5,933 nt of DNA from positions 13,001-18,933 of the forward strand of contig DPVW01000328.1 of the NCBI GenBank assembly GCA_003529325.1, read 5' to 3'. Below are positions 1-5,801 of the stretch, piece by piece. The DNA comes from Candidatus Latescibacterota bacterium (GTDB lineage Bacteria; Latescibacterota; UBA2968; UBA8231). A program made the translations under genes and the position numbers. The notes beneath the pieces were generated by a model. The model searched no databases. It was not told where the DNA came from and worked only from the letters and a program-made list of their open reading frames with translations. How positions within the stretch are numbered: position 1 is the stretch's first letter; each line of letters opens with the position of its first letter.

Positions 1-539
1 GTCGTCCGTCGACTCTTCGGCGACGATGGTGCGCTCGTCATCGAGCCTGCCGACGCCCAGGTAGAGGATCCTGCCATCGCGTAGTTGCACCGGCCCGTGA
101 GGTGCTGAGGCGTTGACGCGAATGGGCTCGCCCCAGGTGCGACCACCATCCTCGGAGCGCAGGACCCAGTTCCCCAAATACTGCTCCCGCGTCTCGGCGG
201 TGAGCGTGGCGCCGTAGTCGCGGTAGTCGGGGTTCGACTCGAAGCTGGTTGCACTGAACCAGCTGACGAGGAGGGTACCCCGGGCGGTCTCGATGATGCC
301 AGCGTCGCGGTCGTCGAGAGGGGAATCTCGGATTATCTCTGGAGCGCGCCAGGTCTCGCCATCGTCGCTGCTGCGCACCAGATGCGTCTTGCCCGGAGAC
401 AGATATGCTCTTCGCGATCGCCGGAGAACACGGCCAGCAGCTCGCCGGCTCTCGTTCGGGTGATCGTCGGCCAACCGATGTAACGCCGGGGTTGCTTGCA
501 GATCACCCGGGTCCACAGGGCGTCCACGGGTTTCGTCAT
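1..539 (-). pseudogene. Sialidase-family (BNR/Asp-box) beta-propeller protein, 5' part, frameshifted, 3' end beyond the window
   Basis: The gene starts at ATG 537-539 and its first 47 codons run in one frame to TGT at 399-401. The homologous sequence then continues in another frame from CCG at 394-396, with no stop for 132 codons to the window edge. Bases 397-398 are left over, so one base is missing there. The second frame carries two textbook Asp-boxes (S-x-D-x-G-x-T-W): SSDDGETW (349-372) and SEDGGRTW (133-156). It also has a PLDDRDAG segment near 298-321. These are hallmarks of sialidase/BNR-repeat propellers, whose members cleave or bind glycans. The N-terminus has YIGWP where true sialidases carry F/Y-R-I-P, so sialidase activity cannot be assumed. 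No signal peptide is visible, suggesting a cytoplasmic protein. Without the frameshift the segment would encode about 180 residues of a protein usually 330-400 long. It is either a recent pseudogene or a gene with a base-calling error; the clean second frame favours a recent or artefactual event. Confidence 0.8.
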
Positions 540-549
540 CTCTTCTCAG

Positions 550-554
550 CTCCT
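550..554 (-). promoter_or_regulatory. Shine-Dalgarno for the sialidase-family gene
   Basis: The minus strand reads AGGAG here, 10 nt upstream of the ATG at 537-539. This supports that start codon and indicates that the 47-codon N-terminal stretch is a genuine gene beginning, even though the frame breaks later. Confidence 0.55.
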
Positions 555-641
555 GAGGAAGACCCTGCCATGACCACTTTGCACTTGCCGTAGCTCCATC
601 CTAGCTTACCGACTCGCTCCACGAGTTCGTGTTCCCGAATC

Positions 642-647
642 GAGGAC
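642..647 (+). promoter_or_regulatory. Shine-Dalgarno that decides the ATG 656 start
   Basis: GAGGAC, with core AGGA at 643-646, lies 9 nt upstream of ATG 656. The frame could also open at GTG 629, but that codon has no purine-rich site in front of it. The nine residues it would add precede the IDPRRHRQLFLDD segment, where proteins of this kind normally begin. Confidence 0.55.
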
Positions 648-655
648 AGAATCTC

Positions 656-2116
656 ATGATCGATCCACGGCGACACAGGCAACTGTTCCTGGACGACGGC
701 GCTGTCGAGTCGATGTCCGGACTACGGCGCATTCTGCATCAGCCCATCAACAGCACACCCGTGATCATCCCGGCGCGCTCAAGAGGAGAGCGGGCCGTGC
801 AGAGCGCCAGCGTCCCGCAGTGGAATCCTGAGATCGACTTGTGGGAGTGGTGGTACAAGGGCTTCTCCACCTACACGGATGAGTACCTGACTCTCTACGC
901 AACCTCCGCGGATGGCGTTTGCTGGGAGGAGGCGGAGGTGGGATTATACGAGTGGAACGGTACGAGGGCCAACAACGTTGCCTTTGCCTCGGACAATACG
1001 AACCTGTGCCACGTGATTCGCGATGATATCGATCCGGACCCGCAGCGTCGTTACAAGGGCCTTTTCAGCGACGAAGAGCACATGGATCGCTATCCGGGCG
1101 TGTCGGCGGACGGTTTCCACTGGGACATCTCTGAAGGACCGCCCATTCCCAGTCACGACACCTCGGCGCTCGTCTACGATGACGCGGGCCAGCGCTATCT
1201 CGCCATCGTAAAGCACCGGACCGAGTGGGGCCGGTCGGCTTTTCTGGCCACCAGCACGGACTTTATTCACTGGTCCGACCCCGAGCTCGTCCTGCACACC
1301 GACGAGCTCGATCAGGAGAACCGCAAGCGGCGAATCCAGGCCGTCGTCGATGATCCCGCGTACCTGTCTCCCCCGGTCGTCGATGGCCGGGAATACCTTG
1401 CCCAGCTCTACATGATGCCGGTGCTGCCCTACGAAGGTCTCTATGTCGGCTTCCCCCTGCTCTTTAACCCCTCCGGAGCCGATGGGGCGCAGAACAATCA
1501 CACCGGACTGAACCAGGTGGAACTCGCGGTCTCGCGTGATGCTCGAGCATGGGAACGGGTCGCTGACCGGGCCGTCTTCGTCGGCGTGCAGCCGTGGAAC
1601 GGCGGCGCCAACTTCGGCACCGCCCAGGTAGCTCTCTGCGGGGCGCCGATCGTCCGCGACGAGGAGATCTGGGTCTACCACATCGCCTGCCGCCATCGCG
1701 GCCACCGCGACCTGTTCGCCCACATGGATCCAGCGATCTACAACGACGATTTCTTCGATCCGACCACGGTCATCTGTCTCGCCAGGCTGCGCCGGGACGG
1801 TTTTGTCTCCCTCGACCCGGTTTCGTCAGCTGGAGGCGATCTGCTATCCAAGGCATTCGAATGGACATGCGGCAGCCTGTGCGTGAATGCGGAAGTCAGG
1901 GCTGGGGGACAGGTCGTTGTCGAGGTGGTGGATGCCGGCAGCCTGAACCCACTGCCGGGTTGGTCGGCCGGCGACTGCCAGCCACTTTGCGAAGATCAAC
2001 TCGCCGGTGAGGTCAGGTGGAGATCGAGCGGTGGTCGTCGCCCACTCGGTGACACGCCGGTGCGTCTTCGTTTTCACCTGCGCGAGGCCAGCCTGTACTC
2101 CTTCTGGTTGTCATAG
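656..2116 (+). CDS. Five-bladed beta-propeller glycoside hydrolase-like protein (GH32/GH43-type fold) with C-terminal beta-sandwich
   Basis: This gene encodes 486 residues from ATG 656. The N-terminal motif RQLFLDD (residues 8-14) followed by LRRILHQP matches a family common in planctomycete-like genomes that is annotated as GH32/GH43-like. The acidic blade-1 residues D13/D14 are candidate catalytic positions. A second typical motif, SHDTSALVYDD, puts an Asp at about 168. An S-x-D-x-x-x-W motif recurs once per blade: SADGVCW (84-90), SADGFHW (150-156), STDFIHW (200-206) and SRDARAW (293-299). Residues from about 382 onward form a C-terminal strand-rich domain, ending in LRFHLREASLYSFWL, which this family uses as a beta-sandwich. 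No signal peptide or membrane segment is visible, so a cytoplasmic location is likely. It is divergent to the sialidase-family gene, which suggests a shared glycan-related role. The fold call is fairly firm. The substrate is unknown, and hydrolase activity is inferred from the family rather than shown. Confidence 0.75.
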   Translation: MIDPRRHRQLFLDDGAVESMSGLRRILHQPINSTPVIIPARSRGERAVQSASVPQWNPEIDLWEWWYKGFSTYTDEYLTLYATSADGVCWEEAEVGLYEWNGTRANNVAFASDNTNLCHVIRDDIDPDPQRRYKGLFSDEEHMDRYPGVSADGFHWDISEGPPIPSHDTSALVYDDAGQRYLAIVKHRTEWGRSAFLATSTDFIHWSDPELVLHTDELDQENRKRRIQAVVDDPAYLSPPVVDGREYLAQLYMMPVLPYEGLYVGFPLLFNPSGADGAQNNHTGLNQVELAVSRDARAWERVADRAVFVGVQPWNGGANFGTAQVALCGAPIVRDEEIWVYHIACRHRGHRDLFAHMDPAIYNDDFFDPTTVICLARLRRDGFVSLDPVSSAGGDLLSKAFEWTCGSLCVNAEVRAGGQVVVEVVDAGSLNPLPGWSAGDCQPLCEDQLAGEVRWRSSGGRRPLGDTPVRLRFHLREASLYSFWLS

Positions 2117-2370
2117 AGCGAACGTTATCACCTGGTCCTCACACGCCCGGCGGCGCGTCCCGGGATGGCGACAACGGGCCGCTGCGCGGTCTCAGGAGGT
2201 GGACGCAGGTCGTCACCCATGAGCCTGGTGCCTCTGAGATCGGCGTCGCTCAAGTCCGCGCTGTGGAGGCTGGCGATGCAGAAGGTGGCGCCTGCTGTTG
2301 TTTCCTATCAGCCCTCGAGCACGTTCTGCATCATGGGGCGAGTGTGTCGGTGGCGTGGACGTCCTCTGCA
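2117..2370. other. Convergent intergenic spacer without a supported gene
   Basis: This 254-bp spacer lies between the 3' ends of the hydrolase-like gene (plus) and the membrane-protein gene (minus). Short open frames cross it on the plus strand, but none has a ribosome-binding site or recognisable protein sequence, and some run into the antisense of the membrane-protein gene. The only structured element noted is the inverted repeat at 2275-2332. No T-tract marks a classical intrinsic terminator for either gene. Confidence 0.5.
2275..2332. terminator. Imperfect inverted repeat in the convergent spacer, possible bidirectional 3' hairpin
   Basis: GATGCAGAA (2275-2283) is matched perfectly by TTCTGCATC (2324-2332). 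After one mismatch, three more pairs (2285-2287 with 2320-2322) extend each arm to 13 nt with 12 pairings. The loop is about 32 nt. It lies 39 nt past the membrane-protein stop on the minus strand and about 160 nt past the hydrolase-like stop on the plus strand. No run of T follows on either strand, so it would not be a standard intrinsic terminator. An mRNA-stabilising 3' hairpin is an alternative. Confidence 0.3.
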
Positions 2371-4311
2371 TTACTCATAGATCAGCTTGTACACCTGGTT
2401 GCCCGTCATCCCGGTGAAGTAGTCGACGATCACCCAGAATCCCATGGAGACGAACTGGCCAATGACGAGGCCCACAAAGAATGGCTTGCCCTTCTGGTAG
2501 AGCCCGGCTCCCCCGTACTTCAGAATGAGCCCCTTGATCAACCATGACAGGAAGACGCTCAGCATGATCGCGTCCGTCATCCACATCGAGCTGATCGGCA
2601 GGCTCATCGGATGAATCGGGAACCCCAAATAGCGCTGTCTGAGCCACATCAGCAGTCCCATCAAGCCGCCACCACAGACGGTCCAGACCCATCCTGTCCA
2701 GTTGGGGCCTGCCGGGTTCAGCATGTTCCGGGCAGTGAAATTGAAGGGGTAGTGCACGAGACCCTGGAAGAAGCTGCTAAGATTGATGGCGCCATGGCTG
2801 TACCCCAGGGCCACCTGCATCCAGATCGACCCGAGGGCACTCACCAGAACCGCCACCAGAATGGCCCACAGCAGTATGCGCCGGCTACCGCGGATGTGCT
2901 GCTCGGCGAGCTTCAGGGCGTTGGCGCAGGCAGCCATCAGGAAGATGCGCAACTCCCCCGCCCACACGAAGGTGTAGCCTAGAGCGGTCACACCTTGCCC
3001 ACCCAGGGCCTCCACGCCAAAGCCGGAGACCATGAAATTCCCCGGGTTCATCGGCGCCCTGGTGATGAAGAAGCCGCCCTCGGTAACCATGCGCGTGAGG
3101 CCGATGAAGATCACGAAGGAGACCAAGAGGGTCAGGCCCGCTGACCACGGAGCGAGACCCGTCTGGCACAGCCACCACCACATGAATCCACTGCCCCCCA
3201 GCAGAGTGAAGACGGCGGATCGGTACGACATCATCTCGGCGCTGTCATCGACCTGATCATCGCCCCTAAATGCCTTGCGGAAGACAGCGCGCAGGTGTCG
3301 CCGACCCATCCAGAGACCCCCGAACACGAAGACGAACATGGCCCCCATGCTTTGGTGACCCAACAGTGGCACAGTGACCCACTCCATGTGCTCGTTGCTG
3401 GGAGTCCCCAGGTATTCGAGAGTGCCCTCCTGCATCTTGGCGATGAGGTTGATCAGCCAGATCCCCAGGGAGATGTCCCGGCTCAGGAAGTAGGTGAAGC
3501 CAACCGTCGCGAAGCTCAGAGACGGGAGCACATAGGTGGTGCCGGGAAAGAACGGCAATGCGGTGTACAAAGGGATGTCGGGTACGGTCGGGTCGTAATC
3601 GTGCAGGGCGATGAAACAGCCGACGGTGAAGGGAATGCTCACACCGATCCAGAAGGAGAGGTAGCGGAACAGTGGTGGCAGCAGCTGCCCTTTCTCCTGG
3701 GCGATCAAGGCCAGCGATGGCTGCATCAGCGGGTACTGCAAGCGCTCGTGATTCATCCACTGCTGCCGGAGAATGACCATCGCCGCGATCATCACCAGAT
3801 ACAGCGCCAGCAGAAACGGCGCCCACGCCATCAGCGGGGGGAGCCACGCGTCCCAGGGGATACCGCCCTGGGGGTTACCCTCGTAGAAGTCCTGAATCGC
3901 CTTCGGATCTTGGAGTGCCAGCCAGTCGGGGACGTGCTCCATGAACACTTCCCCCCACCTGTTCTCCGGCGTGGCGTAGTACTGGGCGCCACTCAGATAC
4001 GGAATGAAGAAGGACGTGAGCCCCATCGACGGGATCGTCGCCGCCGCCATGGCCATGATGTAGACGAGGGTGATTTCAGCGGTGGAAAGGTGCCAGGGCC
4101 GGTGCAACCGACCCATCACGGGGTTCAGCACTGCTACCAGGACGAACAGGACGAACAACGCTATCGGGGAGGCGAAATCCCGAGCCATAGCGCTTCCGCG
4201 CACGACGTTGTCCCCAAGAATCACGCCGAGGCCGATAAACAGACTCACCGCCGTGCCGATCACGAACGCGCGCTTGGTCACACCTTCAGATGGCCCCTGG
4301 ACCACGGTCAA
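2371..4311 (-). CDS. Polytopic membrane protein, OPT-like transporter family (DUF6785/DUF6784 type)
   Basis: This 646-residue integral membrane protein has about 12-14 hydrophobic segments, for example near residues 15-33, 48-66, 77-96, 157-181, 216-236, 316-335, 363-384, 390-407, 440-460, 478-500, 540-557, 575-596 and 609-630. Conserved-looking family segments include ERLQYPLMQPSLALIA (189-204), MVTEGGFFITRAPMNPG (408-424), and a C-terminal block with GFPIHPMSLPISSMW followed by WLIKGLILKYGGAGLY. These resemble oligopeptide-transporter-superfamily proteins and the bacterial DUF6785/DUF6784 pair, whose substrates are not known to me. It presumably acts in the cytoplasmic membrane as a permease. 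The start is TTG at 4309-4311, chosen because AGGA lies 6 nt upstream and the codon overlaps the TGA of the preceding gene. GTG codons at residues 3 and 11 are alternatives. It is the downstream gene of a two-gene operon with the Eis-like acetyltransferase. Membrane topology is secure; transport function is inference. Confidence 0.75.
   Translation of the reverse strand: MTVVQGPSEGVTKRAFVIGTAVSLFIGLGVILGDNVVRGSAMARDFASPIALFVLFVLVAVLNPVMGRLHRPWHLSTAEITLVYIMAMAAATIPSMGLTSFFIPYLSGAQYYATPENRWGEVFMEHVPDWLALQDPKAIQDFYEGNPQGGIPWDAWLPPLMAWAPFLLALYLVMIAAMVILRQQWMNHERLQYPLMQPSLALIAQEKGQLLPPLFRYLSFWIGVSIPFTVGCFIALHDYDPTVPDIPLYTALPFFPGTTYVLPSLSFATVGFTYFLSRDISLGIWLINLIAKMQEGTLEYLGTPSNEHMEWVTVPLLGHQSMGAMFVFVFGGLWMGRRHLRAVFRKAFRGDDQVDDSAEMMSYRSAVFTLLGGSGFMWWWLCQTGLAPWSAGLTLLVSFVIFIGLTRMVTEGGFFITRAPMNPGNFMVSGFGVEALGGQGVTALGYTFVWAGELRIFLMAACANALKLAEQHIRGSRRILLWAILVAVLVSALGSIWMQVALGYSHGAINLSSFFQGLVHYPFNFTARNMLNPAGPNWTGWVWTVCGGGLMGLLMWLRQRYLGFPIHPMSLPISSMWMTDAIMLSVFLSWLIKGLILKYGGAGLYQKGKPFFVGLVIGQFVSMGFWVIVDYFTGMTGNQVYKLIYE
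4308..4311 (-). other. Four-nucleotide stop/start overlap (TTGA)
   Basis: On the minus strand the acetyltransferase ends TAT-TGA and the membrane-protein gene begins TTG, sharing the four bases TTGA. This is the TTG version of the common ATGA overlap and implies translational coupling and co-transcription. Confidence 0.7.
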
Positions 4312-5558
4312 TACACATCCTGGGCGCAGCGTGAAGCGCCCGTATCAGGGAAGACGAGCGGCAGCGCTGCATCACCGCCAGCCCCGGTGGCGATGCCCCC
4401 TTCTTCGAGGAGCCCCGGCAGGCGTCGCCCATTGTAGATCAAGGAGCACAAATCACTCGCGTGGGCTTCCAGCTGCAGCGTCTCGCCCCGACCAATCGTC
4501 AGCATACTCCCGTCTTCGCGAAACGTGATCTCTATCCGGAGTCCTGCCGCTCTGGACCGCCGTTCCAGGAGCGGGCGAATCGTCTCGATGTAGAGACTGT
4601 GGTTCTGCACCCTCACCCAGATCTCGGTGTGCCCGGTCTGGTCCTCCGTAAGCAAGGGCTCGATCAAGGGACGCATGGGATGACAGGTGGAGAGCGCCAA
4701 TTGGGCGGTCTCCATACCGCGATCCCGCCACTCGCGCAATGTCGAGCACAGCAACCTGAAGGCATCCTCCTCCGCTCCTGGCAGGCAGGCCCACTCCTCG
4801 ACTGTGCCCGTGTCCGGCGCCGCTTCGAGCACGGCGACGTAGGCGATTGGAACATCTGAGCCGGTGACGCGAAACGTCATCGGCTGTGGAGGGGCGAAGA
4901 GCTTGGGTTGATGCTGCAGTCTGCGCTTCCAGAAAGGCACCGTCCGCGACCATGAGCCACTGACCTGACCAACATACTGCGCACCGTAGATCCGGTGGAA
5001 GGCCTCCGCATCGGCGGGGGTGGCCGATCGCATGTCGGCTCGCGCTTCTGTGTGCTTAGGGCACGCCACGTCATCGTTCAGGTCCAGGTTGGCGAGCGGT
5101 AGGATCAGCCGCGGGGTCTCGATGATCGCCTTCCTGTAGCCCAGGCGGCGGTAGAAGCCGAAGCGTTCGGGCGACGTGTGCAGACAGGAAACGGCCAGGC
5201 GGTCTCGCTGCATGTGTTCGAAGGAGGCGCGCATCAGGAGAGAGCCAACGCCCTGGCCTCGAACTGCGGCGGCGGTGCATACCGTGCCGACGAGCCCCGC
5301 AGGCACCCCGATGCCTGAGAAGGAGAGCGAGCCCGCGCGGATCCCCACATGGCTCACGACGCTCCCGTTGACTTCGGCTACCAGCACATGTGCCGGATCG
5401 TACCAGGGCTCCTGCTCGAGGATGTCCAGAGCCTTCGGGTTGGCCTGAACCGCCTGGGGGAAGGCTTCGGCGATCATCTGCCTCACGTCCGGATGGTCCG
5501 CGGGCTGCAGATTGCGGCAGGTCACCGCGCAGCCATTTAAGGTCGCCGTCTCGTACAT
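4308..5558 (-). CDS. Eis-like GNAT N-acetyltransferase with C-terminal SCP2-like domain
   Basis: This 416-residue protein matches the size and three-part layout of the Eis family (two GNAT folds plus a sterol-carrier-like domain). The N-terminal GNAT (about 13-150) has the acetyl-CoA pyrophosphate-binding loop VRGQGVGSLLM (99-109), with R100, G101, G103 and G105. It also has FYRRLGY (135-141), in which Y136 aligns with the tyrosine used as general acid in mycobacterial Eis. Residues about 174-305 form the second, degenerate GNAT-like domain. Residues about 313-404 form the SCP2-like part, with SMLTIGRGETLQL and a LPLVFP strand near the end. The chain ends in an aromatic residue (Y416); Eis uses its C-terminal aromatic carboxylate in catalysis. 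It probably transfers acetyl from acetyl-CoA to an amine in the cytoplasm; the substrate is unknown. ATG 5556-5558 has no good Shine-Dalgarno, so the exact start is less certain (GTG at codon 12 is possible). It is the first gene of the operon with the OPT-like protein. Confidence 0.8.
   Translation of the reverse strand: MYETATLNGCAVTCRNLQPADHPDVRQMIAEAFPQAVQANPKALDILEQEPWYDPAHVLVAEVNGSVVSHVGIRAGSLSFSGIGVPAGLVGTVCTAAAVRGQGVGSLLMRASFEHMQRDRLAVSCLHTSPERFGFYRRLGYRKAIIETPRLILPLANLDLNDDVACPKHTEARADMRSATPADAEAFHRIYGAQYVGQVSGSWSRTVPFWKRRLQHQPKLFAPPQPMTFRVTGSDVPIAYVAVLEAAPDTGTVEEWACLPGAEEDAFRLLCSTLREWRDRGMETAQLALSTCHPMRPLIEPLLTEDQTGHTEIWVRVQNHSLYIETIRPLLERRSRAAGLRIEITFREDGSMLTIGRGETLQLEAHASDLCSLIYNGRRLPGLLEEGGIATGAGGDAALPLVFPDTGASRCAQDVY
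4318..4321 (-). promoter_or_regulatory. Shine-Dalgarno inside the acetyltransferase gene for the TTG start
   Basis: AGGA on the minus strand lies 6 nt ahead of the TTG at 4309-4311, within the last codons of the upstream gene. It is the main evidence for accepting a rare TTG initiation codon here. Confidence 0.6.
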
Positions 5559-5640
5559 CGCGAGCTATGGTAGGATGACAATTGACGATGGGACACGAGC
5601 AAAGCGCAGCTGTATCGCTAGGCGCGTCTCGCCTTCAGAG

Positions 5641-5663
5641 GATGGCCCGTAAAGGGATCCATC
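5641..5663. repeat. Small nested hairpin upstream of the acetyltransferase
   Basis: GATGG (5641-5645) pairs with CCATC (5659-5663), and inside it CCC (5646-5648) pairs with GGG (5654-5656) around the loop GTAAA, with a 2-nt bulge. It sits in the presumed 5' leader of the acetyltransferase operon, 83 nt ahead of the start codon. The stem is short and may be chance. Confidence 0.25.
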
Positions 5664-5731
5664 GGCAGTGCTGAATGATTCTGCTTGATTTCCCATTCGG
5701 GATGCCCTAACGTGGGTGAATCGGTTTATGG

Positions 5732-5745
5732 TTGTGTAATCACAA
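5732..5745. promoter_or_regulatory. Palindromic operator-like site TTGTG-N4-CACAA
   Basis: TTGTGTAATCACAA is a perfect 5-bp inverted repeat around a 4-base centre, the size and form of a site for a dimeric helix-turn-helix regulator. It lies in the most A/T-rich part of the upstream region, about 175 bp before the acetyltransferase start. On the plus strand it overlaps TGTAAT (5735-5740), a 5-of-6 match to a -10 hexamer without a good -35. No regulator gene is in the window, so its identity is open. Confidence 0.35.
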
Positions 5746-5786
5746 GTATGAACAACACTGGGCCAATCCCTCGTCAAGGGCAGGTC

Positions 5787-5801
5787 CTGCATACGATGCA
5801 G
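5787..5801. repeat. Perfect 6-bp inverted repeat with 3-nt loop
   Basis: CTGCAT-ACG-ATGCAG pairs fully. As DNA it could be a protein site; as RNA it would be a short hairpin. No T-tract follows on either strand, so it is not a clear terminator. Confidence 0.35.

Larger units (their letters stand above)
540..655. other. Divergent intergenic region between two beta-propeller genes
   Basis: This 116-bp gap separates the minus-strand sialidase-family gene from the plus-strand hydrolase-like gene, so promoters for both must lie here or inside the genes. I found no convincing -35/-10 pair on either strand. A perfect 5-bp inverted repeat, ACTCG-ctcca-CGAGT (612-626), sits near the middle and could be a shared operator, but it is short enough to be chance. 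Confidence 0.4.

Noticed and set aside
579..607. Possible promoter TTGCAC-N17-TAGCTT for the plus-strand hydrolase-like gene
   Set aside because: Both hexamers match the consensus at only three of six positions, which is no better than background.
629..655. GTG at 629 as the start of the hydrolase-like gene
   Set aside because: It has no ribosome-binding site in front and adds nine residues before the usual family N-terminus; ATG 656 has AGGA at suitable spacing.
944..1723. Minus-strand open frame of 259 codons opposite the hydrolase-like gene
   Set aside because: It is a shadow of the well-supported plus-strand gene, with V/D/R-rich low-information sequence and no family features.
2150..2190. 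GC-rich inverted repeats just after the hydrolase-like stop (GCGGC/GCCGC, CCCGGG)
   Set aside because: Five- to six-base GC palindromes are expected by chance in DNA of this composition, and no T-tract follows, so I do not call a terminator.
3295..4437. Plus-strand open frame of 380 codons opposite the membrane-protein gene
   Set aside because: It is antisense to a clear membrane protein, rich in H/Q/R/P/G as expected from the complement of hydrophobic codons in GC-rich DNA, and has no recognisable domain. It also runs through the operon overlap into the acetyltransferase gene.
5565..5792. Minus-strand open frame of 75 codons just upstream of the acetyltransferase
   Set aside because: There is no Shine-Dalgarno before its ATG, no recognisable sequence, and it overlaps the presumed promoter/leader region.
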